Source: Bacteroidota bacterium
GTDB lineage: Bacteria > Bacteroidota > Bacteroidia > Chitinophagales > Chitinophagaceae
Reading direction: 5' to 3'
Assembly: GCA_018267955.1 (NCBI GenBank)
Contig: JAFDXL010000009.1
Coordinates: 1-64,000 of the forward strand
DNA length: 64,000 bases
The notes under the pieces were generated by a model, which searched no databases, was not told the DNA's origin, and was given only the letters and a program-made list of their open reading frames with translations. This document shows positions 27,012 through 35,565 of this stretch, piece after piece (positions within the stretch are counted from its first letter, which is position 1; each line of letters opens with the position of its first letter). Made by a program: the position numbers and the translations under genes.

Positions 27012-27955
27012 TATTGGAATGTTATTTCTCTTTTACGGGTTTTGATCTTCACTTTGCTAAAGTCAATAATAGATGATACCATGATAGATGCATAATCCCA
27101 GTCGCGCAGTCCGTATTGATACAATACTTTAAAGTTTATGATGGTTTTCATCTTGCTGGTAACGGATAGCTTGTTAACGATGGGTTGATCCCCTGTTTTA
27201 AAATACCCTGTATAGCCCGATATATTATCATCCAGGATCAAATGCTTGCCCGATAGCTCCAGGCCGGCACCATAAAGTGGCGCATCGTCCTGCCTGTAAT
27301 CTTCGCGATAGGTTTGCCAGGAGTAGAATCCGGCAAGCGCATAGAATCGCACATTCTTAAAATAAAGATGAGGAAATTGCACCGTTTTACCGGTGGATAA
27401 CGAAAAATAATAGCCCGGTGCATCCATATAGCGTGCTGCTTCCAGGTTATCGCCCGATGCTGTTTTGGTGCCTGCACAAAGCATTAAACTGGGACGATGC
27501 TTTTTCTCTTTTAAGATCTCGAAGTAGGCATTCACATATACATCACCCACCGCATGACCCTTACCATCAAAATCTCTTGTATTCCTCACATATCGCGATG
27601 TAATGGTATCCATCTCATAATGCTCCCACGGTACGAAGTACATATTGATAGCCGCCCGGTTACCTACTTTGATGGTTCCATTCATGAAGGCGTTTTGGGT
27701 ATGATCGCCGGTACTGTAATGAGATGCATACCCAGCTTCGAAGAAAGAGTATTGCGGGATCATTCCCTTATTCATCTCCGGCACCGGTGCTCCATTGGGG
27801 CCCATATATTTAGCTGTTAGCTGCATATATTCTGCCCATGGGGTATAGCCATTCCAGTTATGTAGCACTTCCCACCATTTATCTTTGCTCACTGCCTGCG
27901 AATGTCCCTGGAATGCGCAGATGAGTAAAGCTGCTAACAGCAAACGTTTATGCAT
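27011..27955 (-). CDS. Secreted or outer-membrane protein, unknown function
   Basis: A 314-residue protein with a signal peptide (MHKRLLLAALLICAFQGHSQA). The mature part has alternating aromatic strands (ALAGFYSW, MYFVPWEHYEM, INFKVLYQYGL) consistent with a beta-barrel or beta-rich surface protein. I do not recognise a family. It lies 51 bp after the PagL-like gene on the same strand, so the pair may be one outer-membrane transcription unit. Confidence 0.65.
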   Translation of the reverse strand: MHKRLLLAALLICAFQGHSQAVSKDKWWEVLHNWNGYTPWAEYMQLTAKYMGPNGAPVPEMNKGMIPQYSFFEAGYASHYSTGDHTQNAFMNGTIKVGNRAAINMYFVPWEHYEMDTITSRYVRNTRDFDGKGHAVGDVYVNAYFEILKEKKHRPSLMLCAGTKTASGDNLEAARYMDAPGYYFSLSTGKTVQFPHLYFKNVRFYALAGFYSWQTYREDYRQDDAPLYGAGLELSGKHLILDDNISGYTGYFKTGDQPIVNKLSVTSKMKTIINFKVLYQYGLRDWDYASIMVSSIIDFSKVKIKTRKREITFQ

Positions 27956-28006
27956 GAAATGAGTTTCCTCTAATTTAGTTTGTTTTCAATACAGTTTCTT
28001 GTCCTG

Positions 28007-29206
28007 TTAAAATGCATAGCCAAGGTTAAAGCACATAGGTATTAATATACCCGGGTTATCATAAAAGATGTTGCCGTTAGAATAGTGCGCTATCCTGAAT
28101 TCGAAATTCAGGTTGCGCTTCTCTCCCATAAGAAAGCCCATACCAAGATAATCGTAGAATGTAAAATGTTCCCCCGTTATCCTGTTATCCAGCATTTTTT
28201 CGGAGAAATAGGTTGGCCCCGCCACGGCTGCATTAAAGTATAGGTCAAACGGTTTGGTGCGTAATGGCCAAAAACGCATGGCCGGATAGAGTGATACAGT
28301 AAAGAAGTCCTGCTTGTTCAGCTCTGTTTGGAAATAAGATACATTCGCACCCCAGTCTATCTGGAAGAATCTGCGCCCATGGAAGCTGTTGCGTTGGTAT
28401 TGTAGCGTGATACCGTGCGTAGCGCGTATATTACCATCCCAGAAAACAGGTATAGGTGCTTTAGAGAACCAGTAATTGATACCGTAACCAATAGCATTGG
28501 TAGAATATCCGATCTGTATCACATTATGCGGAAATGCATAGTGCCCGGACGAGTTTTTCGCAACTGCTTCTTTTGATAGTGGGCGCATGTAATAGTTTAC
28601 CCCAAGGCCGTAAAACATAGTGCGCGGTTGTTTCTCGTTAGTATTACCCGCTGCGTATGTCACGCTACCGACCAGGTCGGCACGCTTATTCATTTTATAA
28701 TGCAGTCCTGCACCCAATTCATAGGTAAGGTAGTTTGTACTGCCTGCTATCTGTACATTATTGGTATTAAATCCGGCCCTTGTTACAATAGCGCCACCGG
28801 CTTCAGCATATGCAGTTAGCTTCTTACTCAAAGGCAACATACCCTTGCCGGTCACACCAAAAACATTCATAAATATGGCATGTTCGCCATTGTCGCCATT
28901 TACATTTCGATACTCCACCCATAATACGGGGCGCAGGTAGCTTATCTGGGCCGAAAAGTATTTATTGAATTCATGCCCCAGGATCACTTTCACGGCAGGG
29001 AAGGGCTTAACTATCTTCTCTGCTGTATAACCGGGTGCTAATAATGCATTCGTAAATGGATAATCAATATAACCTGCATGTACCCCGATATAGCTATTGG
29101 CTAACATGTTAGGAAACTGCGCGCGGGTACTATCCTGTGCAAAAGTTTTGCTGCCGGCAAATATTAAAGACAAGCCCAGGCAGGCGGCTAAGTAAAATTT
29201 AGTCAT
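28007..29206 (-). CDS. Two-barrel outer-membrane protein with C-terminal PagL-like acyloxyacyl hydrolase domain
   Basis: A 399-residue protein with signal peptide (about 1-23). Residues about 35-205 read as a small beta-barrel or OmpA-like region; residues 215-399 match the lipid A 3-O-deacylase (PagL) family, ending with the HxSN motif HYSN at 374-377 (His374, Ser376). PagL proteins are around 150-200 residues, so this is a tandem of two domains. The catalytic Glu that follows Ser by about 12 residues in PagL is not seen (Leu388), so deacylase activity is uncertain. Likely role: lipid A or outer-membrane lipid remodelling. Confidence 0.7.
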   Translation of the reverse strand: MTKFYLAACLGLSLIFAGSKTFAQDSTRAQFPNMLANSYIGVHAGYIDYPFTNALLAPGYTAEKIVKPFPAVKVILGHEFNKYFSAQISYLRPVLWVEYRNVNGDNGEHAIFMNVFGVTGKGMLPLSKKLTAYAEAGGAIVTRAGFNTNNVQIAGSTNYLTYELGAGLHYKMNKRADLVGSVTYAAGNTNEKQPRTMFYGLGVNYYMRPLSKEAVAKNSSGHYAFPHNVIQIGYSTNAIGYGINYWFSKAPIPVFWDGNIRATHGITLQYQRNSFHGRRFFQIDWGANVSYFQTELNKQDFFTVSLYPAMRFWPLRTKPFDLYFNAAVAGPTYFSEKMLDNRITGEHFTFYDYLGMGFLMGEKRNLNFEFRIAHYSNGNIFYDNPGILIPMCFNLGYAF

Positions 29207-29340
29207 TTATTAAAGGAGACGTGTATAGGGCTGCGAAATTACAATATACAAGGCATAATTGCCTTATATGAAGCATATATTAATGACGGATGTTAAGTAT
29301 CATAATGACTGCCGTCATATGAGCAGCCTTTATGCCAGTA

Positions 29341-29348
29341 TAGTTTTG
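29341..29348 (+). promoter_or_regulatory. -7 box for the outer-membrane barrel gene
   Basis: TAGTTTTG matches TAnnTTTG, 41 bases before ATG 29390. There is no obvious -33 element. Confidence 0.35.
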
Positions 29349-29389
29349 CTTCGAAAGCATTAGAACATATCATCCATAAAAAGACATTT

Positions 29390-30160
29390 ATGAAAAAAAC
29401 AACACAAACCCTGCTCGTCGTCGCACTATTGTTTGCGGGCGTGCAGGCAGACGCTCAAAGCTTTACAATTGGCGTTAAAGGCGGTCTTAGTATTCCAAAT
29501 CTTACAGCCGGCAGCACAGATAAAACGCCTATGAATACAGGCTATAAATCCAGGCTCGGCCCCGAAGCAGCTTTATTTGCAGAGTATAAGGTTTCAAAAC
29601 TTTTTTCGGTCGAGGGTGTAGTGCAATATTCTTCACAGGGGGGTAAAAAAGATGGTATGCAGGCTCTTAAAACGCCGGCAGAAATAAAGTCAATGTACTC
29701 CAATGGCGACGCACCACAATATTTGTATGCCAATTATAAAAGCGAGGCAAAGCTAAACTACGTGATGGTGGCTGCGTTAGCTAAGGTAGGTTGGGATCTT
29801 GGTAAATCCCCGCTCAGGCTATACATAGGCGTGGGCCCATTCGTTGGATTCCTCGTGAGCGCAAAGCAGGAAACATCCGGGCGCAGTGCCATTTACCTGG
29901 ACGAAGCAGGTCAGCAGGCACTTCCGGGGGGAACCCTGTCTTTTGATCATACAGAAGATATTAAAAGCGATCTTCATGCCGTCAATTTTGGCGTAGAAGG
30001 TAGCCTGGGACTTAGCTACAGGATCGGAAGAAATAACATATTTGTAGAAGGTGGTGGTAATTATGGCTTTCTTAATATTCAGAAATATTCAGAAAATGGC
30101 AATAATACCATTGGTGCAGGTACGGCTGTAATAGGTTACAGTTATCGGTTAGGTAAATAA
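29390..30160 (+). CDS. Outer-membrane beta-barrel protein (PorT-like)
   Basis: A 256-residue protein with signal peptide (ending ADAQS). It has the FTIGVKGGLSIPNL opening and repeated amphipathic strands common in PorT-family/OMP_b-brl_2 proteins, ending in VIGYSYRLGK. Length and layout fit an 8-10-strand barrel. Its role is not predictable; it is monocistronic with a weak hairpin (30180-30208) after it. Confidence 0.75.
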   Translation: MKKTTQTLLVVALLFAGVQADAQSFTIGVKGGLSIPNLTAGSTDKTPMNTGYKSRLGPEAALFAEYKVSKLFSVEGVVQYSSQGGKKDGMQALKTPAEIKSMYSNGDAPQYLYANYKSEAKLNYVMVAALAKVGWDLGKSPLRLYIGVGPFVGFLVSAKQETSGRSAIYLDEAGQQALPGGTLSFDHTEDIKSDLHAVNFGVEGSLGLSYRIGRNNIFVEGGGNYGFLNIQKYSENGNNTIGAGTAVIGYSYRLGK

Positions 30161-30179
30161 CAGGCGCATATTTGAGAGT

Positions 30180-30208
30180 ACCGTGCCCCTGCTGAACAAG
30201 AGCACGGT
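30180..30208 (+). terminator. Weak stem-loop after the barrel gene
   Basis: ACCGTGC/GCACGGT 7-bp stem with a 15-base loop and no T run, so intrinsic termination is doubtful. Confidence 0.3.
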
Positions 30209-30223
30209 CAATTCAGGAAAAGT

Positions 30224-30231
30224 TATCTTTG
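30224..30231 (+). promoter_or_regulatory. -7 box for the WYL regulator
   Basis: TATCTTTG, 24 bases before ATG 30256. It is the same box as in the yajQ promoter; no -33 element is clear. Confidence 0.45.
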
Positions 30232-30255
30232 ACCTCAATTTAATGCTACAGTGTT

Positions 30256-30933
30256 ATGAACCGCGTTGACAGATTAGTTGCTATATTGACCACCATACAG
30301 TCGAAGAGGTTCGTAACATTAGAATATATAGCTGATAAGTATCAAATCAGCGAACGTACAGTTTACAGGGATATAAAAGCATTAGGAGAGATCGGCGTTC
30401 CAGTCAGTTTTGAAAATAATAAAGGCTATTCCATCCCTAAAGAATATTTTCTGCCTCCTGTTACGCTTACAAGCGAAGAAGCAAACGCATTAATATTAGT
30501 AGCAAAACTGTCGGAAAGATATACTGATAGAACCATTCAAAAAAATGTTGCCAACGCATTGGATAAGATCAAATCGGTACTGCGTACGGTTGAAAAAGAA
30601 AAAGCACATCAGCTAGAGGATCGGATTGGTGTATTCACGGCTGCTAATGCTGAGACCAAGGATTATCTGACCGAAATACAGAATTCAATACTTAACAGGC
30701 AGATACTGGATATTGAATATGTAAACAACAATGAAGAAAAAAGTAGCAGGCTGGTGGAGCCTATCGGCTTGAAATTCTACTCAAACCAGTGGCATCTGAT
30801 TGCCTGGTGCTGGTTACGAAACGAGTACCGCGACTTCAAAGTATTGCGGGTACAGAGTTTGAAAAATACTATGAAGCCTTTTAAGAAAAAAGAACATGTC
30901 AGCCTCGAAGAATATGTTCAGTCACTGGTATGA
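30256..30933 (+). CDS. YafY/DeoR-type HTH regulator with WYL domain
   Basis: A 225-residue regulator. An N-terminal winged HTH (about 1-55, ISERTVYRDIKALGEIG recognition region) is followed by a WYL-type domain (about 135-205, EPIGLKFYSNQWHLIAW, with WHL in place of WYL). The C-terminal WCX part is short. WYL proteins sense nucleic-acid or other ligands and often control adjacent genes. A zinc-ribbon gene and a HEAT-repeat gene follow at 67 bp and 1 bp, and are the likely targets. Confidence 0.82.
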   Translation: MNRVDRLVAILTTIQSKRFVTLEYIADKYQISERTVYRDIKALGEIGVPVSFENNKGYSIPKEYFLPPVTLTSEEANALILVAKLSERYTDRTIQKNVANALDKIKSVLRTVEKEKAHQLEDRIGVFTAANAETKDYLTEIQNSILNRQILDIEYVNNNEEKSSRLVEPIGLKFYSNQWHLIAWCWLRNEYRDFKVLRVQSLKNTMKPFKKKEHVSLEEYVQSLV

Positions 30934-31000
30934 CAAATATTTTTAAATGCACTGACATAGGGTTGACAGTGCCTGGGTTTACTTTTACAAAAAACACAAA

Positions 31001-31270
31001 ATGAGCAAGACTTATAAGAATTGTCAAAGCTGCGGTATGCCATTGGCAAAATCTCCAAATGGTGGCGGCACAAATGAAGATGGATCAATAAGTACCATGT
31101 ATTGTGCTTACTGCTATGAAAATGGAAAGTTCAAACAACCTGATATTAACGCGGCAGAAATGCAGGTGTTTGTAAAAGGAAAAATGAAAGAAATGGGTTT
31201 CCCGGGTTTTCTGGCAAGCCTGTATGCCAAGGGTATTCCTAAATTAGAGCGTTGGAAAAATAAAGCATAG
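31001..31270 (+). CDS. Small zinc-ribbon domain protein
   Basis: An 89-residue protein. CQSC (Cys8, Cys11) and CAYC (Cys35, Cys38) form one four-Cys zinc site with SGMPL/GGTNEDGS between, matching the putative zinc-ribbon family (Pfam Zn_ribbon_2). The C-terminal half is helical (EMQVFVKGKMKEMGFPGF), as in family members. Its stop is 1 bp before the next gene, so they are co-translated. Function unknown. Confidence 0.82.
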   Translation: MSKTYKNCQSCGMPLAKSPNGGGTNEDGSISTMYCAYCYENGKFKQPDINAAEMQVFVKGKMKEMGFPGFLASLYAKGIPKLERWKNKA

Positions 31271-31271
31271 T

Positions 31272-31790
31272 ATGAATATAGAAGAATTGCTAAAAGACAA
31301 GGCCATCAAGCCAAAGGAGAAAACAGAAATGATAAGCCAGGCTTTGCTCGATAAAACATTGAGTACGGATTCACTCATTGATTTTGCATCAAAAGCAAAG
31401 GATCCCGCTAAAGCTACCTGCATAGAAGCGGTAGAATTTGCAACGAAACAACAACCTTCTATTGCGAATGAAAAGATGTTGGAATTTGTTACGCAATCGC
31501 TTACCGCGAAGGCCCCGCGTGTCAAATGGGAATCTGCGAAGGTGATTGGTAATATAGCTCAGTTATTTCCTGCGAAGCTCGATGATGCAATTGCTCATCT
31601 TCTTGCCAATACGGAACACGAGGGTACAGTAGTCCGCTGGAGTGCCGCTTTTGCGCTGGGCGAAATACTAAAGCTGAAGACAAAACACAATGCGGATCTA
31701 TTGCCTGCTGCAGAAGCTGTTTGTGAACGCGAAGAGAAGAACAGCATAAAGAAGATATACACCGCTGCCTTTAAAGCATTGAAGAAATAA
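31272..31790 (+). CDS. HEAT-like repeat protein
   Basis: A 172-residue all-helical protein with several HEAT-like repeats (WESAKVIGNIAQLFP, VRWSAAFALGEIL). It starts directly after the zinc-ribbon gene. No enzyme motif is visible; a scaffold or binding role is likely. The strong terminator 31796-31839 follows. Confidence 0.72.
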   Translation: MNIEELLKDKAIKPKEKTEMISQALLDKTLSTDSLIDFASKAKDPAKATCIEAVEFATKQQPSIANEKMLEFVTQSLTAKAPRVKWESAKVIGNIAQLFPAKLDDAIAHLLANTEHEGTVVRWSAAFALGEILKLKTKHNADLLPAAEAVCEREEKNSIKKIYTAAFKALKK

Positions 31791-31795
31791 ACTAT

Positions 31796-31839
31796 ATCGA
31801 TAAACAAGGGCCGCTTTTGAGCGGCCCTTGTTTATCGAT
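31796..31839. terminator. Perfect bidirectional terminator
   Basis: A 20-bp perfect stem (31796-31815 with 31820-31839), TTTT loop and GC core AAGGGCCGCT/AGCGGCCCTT. The stop codon of the convergent AraC gene begins at its last base. Confidence 0.88.
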
Positions 31840-32756
31840 TAATTAAATGACTGCCGAAAGGCTAGGGGAGATAACAATGTTTTTGCCTTAAATAACTTGC
31901 TGAACGATTGCGGATGCTCAAAGCCCAGTTCATACGCTATTTCGCTTACCGATAGGGTAGTTGTCGATAATTTTTCCTTGGCCTTTTCTATCAGCTTATC
32001 ATGTATATGTTGTTGCGTACTTTGCCCGGTCAGTACCTTTAGCAGGTTGCTTAGGTATCCCGGCGACATGTTTAAGGACGCAGCCACATATTGTACACTC
32101 GGAATTCCATTCTGCATCAAATGCTCATCATCAAAATACCTGTTTAAGATATCCTCCATCTGTTCCAGTACCTGGTGGTTACTTATCTTCCGGGTAATGA
32201 ACTGCCTGTTGTAGAATCGCTCCGCATAGGTTAGCAACAATTCTATCTGTGCTATAATGATGCCCTGGCTGTATTTATCAATATTAGAATGATATTCCTG
32301 TTGTATATTCTGTATGATCTCTGTCAGTACATTTTCTTCTTTCTCTGAGAGGAACAATGCCTCGTTTACTGCATAATCAAAGTATTCATATTTACGGATG
32401 CTTCTCGCAAGGCCGGTATGCCACAGAAAATCAGGATGGATCAGTAATATCCATCCTGAATGTTCTACTTGTTTGGAATGATCTATTTCTACGCCAAATA
32501 CCTGCCCCGGCGCCATAAAGAACATCACGCCTTCATCAAAATCATATTGTTGCTGCCCATACCTGATCTTGGCCGCGGAGTTTCGTTTCAGCGAGATAGA
32601 ATAAAAATTGAGCATTACAGTTCGGGGGTCATTTGCCGAATGGTCGATGGTGCTATAATCTACCACGCTTATCAGCGGATGTTCCGGTTTCGGTAAGCCC
32701 CTTAGCTGGTGAAACTCACTGATGGTTTTTATCCGGTATGGTTGTTGATTGGCCAC
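31839..32756 (-). CDS. AraC family transcriptional regulator
   Basis: A 305-residue regulator. The N-terminal 190 residues form a cupin-like sensing domain (QYDFDEGVMFFMAPGQVFGVE). The C-terminal 100 residues form the double HTH (VAASLNMSPGYLSNLLK, then LSVSEIAYELGFEHPQSFSKLFK). It starts 13 bp after an NmrA-like reductase gene on the same strand, so reductase and regulator are likely one operon. Confidence 0.9.
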   Translation of the reverse strand: MANQQPYRIKTISEFHQLRGLPKPEHPLISVVDYSTIDHSANDPRTVMLNFYSISLKRNSAAKIRYGQQQYDFDEGVMFFMAPGQVFGVEIDHSKQVEHSGWILLIHPDFLWHTGLARSIRKYEYFDYAVNEALFLSEKEENVLTEIIQNIQQEYHSNIDKYSQGIIIAQIELLLTYAERFYNRQFITRKISNHQVLEQMEDILNRYFDDEHLMQNGIPSVQYVAASLNMSPGYLSNLLKVLTGQSTQQHIHDKLIEKAKEKLSTTTLSVSEIAYELGFEHPQSFSKLFKAKTLLSPLAFRQSFN

Positions 32757-32769
32757 GTTGCAATGCTAC

Positions 32770-33672
32770 TTAATTTTGATGAAATGCTTTCTCAAATTCT
32801 CTTGCATAGTCTGTCAGTTTCACATTCCCCAATACAGGTCTATTACGATAATAGTCTTCATACAATACACCGCCACGCCGGCTGGCATTCATTGCTACAT
32901 AGCCTTTTGCAGTGTCAGGGTTCATACCTGCTTCAAGTAGCCCATTCAGCAATTGTTCATCGGGAATAACTGTCCATTTCAGGTCTGGCTTGCCGATCGC
33001 ATTGCCCAGTATTTGCGCTACTTCATTAGGTGATGCTTCATCACTGGCTATGTACCTCACATTCCTCCCTGTAAAAGGTTTTACAAGTTCTTCTGCTGCT
33101 ACTGCTGCTATGTCCAGTGGTGACACCCACGGTTCTTTATCATCACCGCCATAGTTGGCAATAATAGTTCCCTGCGTTTTGATGGTTGGTATGAACGCAA
33201 GCATATTGTAATAAAATCCTACTGGCCTTAATGTAGCCAGCGATACATCTGCTGGCAATGCGTTCAGTATTTGTTCTACTTCGTAATGAAATTTTAGAAG
33301 GCCATTTCCTTCACTCATATGTGCTCCAATACTGCTCAGGTGCACTACGCGTTTTACGCCTGATTGTTCAATGGCTTGTTTGTAAGCATTTCCTATTTCG
33401 GTTATGGCATCCATTACGTTTACATTATGGTCAAAGAAAGCGTTTTGTCCTAATGCTTCCATAATATATATGGCATCCGCACCTTTAAATGTTCTTGACA
33501 GGAAGGCTGGGTCTGTCATCGTGCCGATGGCAGCGGTGCCACCTAGTGCTTCTATCTCTTTTTGCCTTTCAGGTTTACTGCTTACTATAATTACCTCATG
33601 GCCTTTTTGTACCAGTTCTGTTGCGAGCGGCCTGCTTATATTTCCCAGCGAGCCTGTTATTACTATTTTCAT
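32770..33672 (-). CDS. NmrA-like NAD(P)-binding reductase
   Basis: A 300-residue protein from ATG 33672, where MKIVITGSLGNISRPLA gives the Rossmann glycine motif (G7-S-L-G10-N-I). The frame extends upstream to 33960, but that 96-residue part crosses the arsR start and operators on the opposite strand and has no family signature, so I reject it. Features such as VKRVVHLSSIGAH fit NmrA/SDR a5-type quinone or NAD(P)-binding proteins. The AraC gene follows at 13 bp. It is divergent from the arsR/SRPBCC operon. Confidence 0.85.
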   Translation of the reverse strand: MKIVITGSLGNISRPLATELVQKGHEVIIVSSKPERQKEIEALGGTAAIGTMTDPAFLSRTFKGADAIYIMEALGQNAFFDHNVNVMDAITEIGNAYKQAIEQSGVKRVVHLSSIGAHMSEGNGLLKFHYEVEQILNALPADVSLATLRPVGFYYNMLAFIPTIKTQGTIIANYGGDDKEPWVSPLDIAAVAAEELVKPFTGRNVRYIASDEASPNEVAQILGNAIGKPDLKWTVIPDEQLLNGLLEAGMNPDTAKGYVAMNASRRGGVLYEDYYRNRPVLGNVKLTDYAREFEKAFHQN

Positions 33673-33767
33673 TGTATTGATTTTATAATGCAAAGCTCCT
33701 TCTGATTGCAAAAACGGGTGTAGCCTTTTCTGCTGTTGTTGTATCCAAATTCCATTATAAAATAAAA

Positions 33768-33819
33768 TTTGCGCAAGTAAATACTTGCATATATATTTGC
33801 AAGCAAATACTTGCGTATT
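33768..33819 (+). promoter_or_regulatory. arsR promoter with two operators (GCAAG half-site type)
   Basis: -33 TTTG (33768-33771), 20 bp, -7 TATATTTG (33792-33799). Two 16-bp palindromes lie at 33773-33788 (GCAAGTAAATACTTGC, perfect arms with AA centre) and 33799-33814 (GCAAGCAAATACTTGC, one arm mismatch), 26 bp apart start to start. One sits between the two promoter elements and the other from the end of the -7 box to 5 bp before ATG 33820. Binding by the ArsR protein should block the promoter. Confidence 0.75.
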
Positions 33820-34170
33820 ATGGAAATGAGAAGGGATGTATTCCAGGCAATAGCAGACCCAACGCGCAGGCAGATCATTGGCCTGCTGGCAGCAGAACCG
33901 CTGAATGTAAACACCGTCGCTGAAAAATTTGATATGACCAGGCAGGCTGTGTCGCTGCATGTAAAGATATTGGAAGAGTGTGGACTTATCATGGTGAAAA
34001 AGCAGGGTAGGGAACGCTATTGCGAAGCGAAACTGGATGGATTAAGTGAAGTCTCTAAATGGGTAGAGCAGTACAAGAAGTATTGGGAAAGTCATCTCGA
34101 TTCGTTGGAAGATTACCTGGCAAAAATTCAGAACACAAAAACTAAGAAATATGCAAAACGAAAAAGCTAA
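33820..34170 (+). CDS. ArsR family winged-helix regulator
   Basis: A 116-residue regulator with the winged HTH around residues 28-75 (recognition helix TRQAVSLHVKIL) and the N-terminal [18 protein letters not shown] signature. I start at ATG 33820; a TTG at 33811 would place the start inside the operator. No Cys-rich metal site is visible, in line with ArsR members that control SRPBCC/AHSA1 genes. Overlaps the SRPBCC gene by 20 bases, so translation is coupled. Likely autoregulated by the operators at 33773-33814. Confidence 0.88.
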   Translation: MEMRRDVFQAIADPTRRQIIGLLAAEPLNVNTVAEKFDMTRQAVSLHVKILEECGLIMVKKQGRERYCEAKLDGLSEVSKWVEQYKKYWESHLDSLEDYLAKIQNTKTKKYAKRKS

Positions 34171-34618
34171 TGTAACAGACAGGGAGATCAGTATGGTTCG
34201 CTTACTGGATGCGCCTGTTAAATTGGTATGGAAGGTGTGGACGAATCCCGATCATATCAAAAACTGGTGGGGACCAAACGGTTTTACAAATACGATTGCC
34301 AAAATGGATGTGAATAAAGATGGTGAATGGAATTTTGTAATGCATGGCCCCGATGGTACGGATTATGAGAATAAGGTTGTATTCAGGGATATAATAAAAT
34401 ATAAGAAGATCGTTTATGAACACGTCAATTTTCCAAGGTTCACAGCTACCGTAGAATTCGAAGAACGGGGAAATAAAACGATGCTGAATTGGAAAATGAT
34501 TTTTGAGAACAAAGACGAATTTATGACAGTGGTTAAGAAATATGGCGCTGTAGAAGGTATGGAACAAAATATCGTAAAGCTCGATCATTATCTTTTACAG
34601 GTTGCTGCTGCTGAATAA
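34151..34618 (+). CDS. SRPBCC (AHSA1-type) domain protein
   Basis: A 155-residue START-like fold protein: VWKVWTNPDHIKNWWGPNG and FEERGNKTMLNWKMIF segments are typical of the AHSA1/SRPBCC family. It overlaps arsR by 20 bases. Such genes are often paired with ArsR regulators in Bacteroidota; the ligand is unknown. A second, unlinked pair is at 39596-40390. Confidence 0.88.
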   Translation: MQNEKANVTDREISMVRLLDAPVKLVWKVWTNPDHIKNWWGPNGFTNTIAKMDVNKDGEWNFVMHGPDGTDYENKVVFRDIIKYKKIVYEHVNFPRFTATVEFEERGNKTMLNWKMIFENKDEFMTVVKKYGAVEGMEQNIVKLDHYLLQVAAAE

Positions 34619-34650
34619 TTAACTTTATCAAACCTTTTTTAATAAACATT

Positions 34651-35526
34651 ATGCATAAAATAACACTTGCCTTATTGGCAGCATTTCTTTTAATTAGCAA
34701 TACCACAGAAGCAAAGGCCTCCGACGGCACGAAGCGCTCACCTGTAAACACACCACATAACAGCGCTTATGCAACGGTTAACGGACTGAAAATGTATTAC
34801 GAAGTATATGGTGCCGGTGAACCGCTTATATTGATACATGGCGGAGGGTCTACCATCCAGACTTCATTCGAAAAGATCATTCCCCGCCTGGCCCGGCATC
34901 ACGAAGTGATTGCTATGGAGCTGCAGGCACACGGTCGTACAGCAGATAGGAAGGCAGACTTATCATTTAAACAAGACGCGGAAGATGTTGTAGCGCTGAT
35001 GAAAATACTGAATATCAAAAAAGCCGATATACTTGGCTTCAGCAATGGCGGACAAACCGCTATAGAAATTGCCATCAATTATCCCCAGGTTGTAAATAAG
35101 CTGGTGCTTGCATCTACATTTTATGAAAGGAGTGCAGCTTCGGATCAGTTCTGGAAGGGATTTGATAATGCTAAGTTCAGCGATATGCCACAGAGCCTGA
35201 AAGATGGTTTCCTGGCAGTGAATAACAGCCCCGCAGCATTGACTAATATGTTCAACAAAGATGTAAAACGCATGAAGAATTTTATAGGGTGGACGGATGA
35301 ACAGATGAAATCAATAAAAGCGCCTACACTGGTAATTAATAGTACCATGGATGTAGGCACGCCGGAAAGCGCCTTGAAAATGTACAGGACCATCCCTGAT
35401 TGCCAGCTGGTGATCCTGCCGGGTGGGCACGGTGAGTACCTGGGTGAAAAAGCAGCAACACAAAAAGACGGATGGCACCAGGCTTATATTACAGACATCC
35501 TCGAAAATTTCTTAATAACACAATAA
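34651..35526 (+). CDS. Exported alpha/beta hydrolase
   Basis: A 291-residue protein. A signal-like hydrophobic N-terminus (1-23, ending TTEAKA) precedes an alpha/beta-hydrolase fold: oxyanion HGGG at 63-66, nucleophile Ser131 in GFSNGG, an Asp near STMDVGTPES and a His in GGHGEYLGE close to the end. Substrate unknown; esterase or similar. It starts 32 bp after the SRPBCC gene, so it probably belongs to the arsR operon. Confidence 0.85.
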   Translation: MHKITLALLAAFLLISNTTEAKASDGTKRSPVNTPHNSAYATVNGLKMYYEVYGAGEPLILIHGGGSTIQTSFEKIIPRLARHHEVIAMELQAHGRTADRKADLSFKQDAEDVVALMKILNIKKADILGFSNGGQTAIEIAINYPQVVNKLVLASTFYERSAASDQFWKGFDNAKFSDMPQSLKDGFLAVNNSPAALTNMFNKDVKRMKNFIGWTDEQMKSIKAPTLVINSTMDVGTPESALKMYRTIPDCQLVILPGGHGEYLGEKAATQKDGWHQAYITDILENFLITQ

Positions 35527-35528
35527 AG

Positions 35529-35554
35529 AACAGAACCGTACAAACGGTGCTGTT
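35529..35554. terminator. Terminator between convergent hydrolase and cytochrome genes
   Basis: AACAG/CTGTT and ACCGT/ACGGT stem with one A-G mismatch and an ACAA loop, then TTTTACTATTAC on the plus strand. It follows the hydrolase stop within 3 bases. Confidence 0.6.
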
Positions 35555-35565
35555 TTACTATTACT

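Noticed and set aside
30256-31790. Phage-defence island
   Set aside because: A WYL regulator alone is not enough; there is no nuclease, toxin, helicase or NTPase nearby.
33673-33960. N-terminal extension of the NmrA-like reductase frame (96 residues)
   Set aside because: It crosses the opposite-strand arsR start and operators, has no family signature, and the Rossmann motif begins right at ATG 33672.
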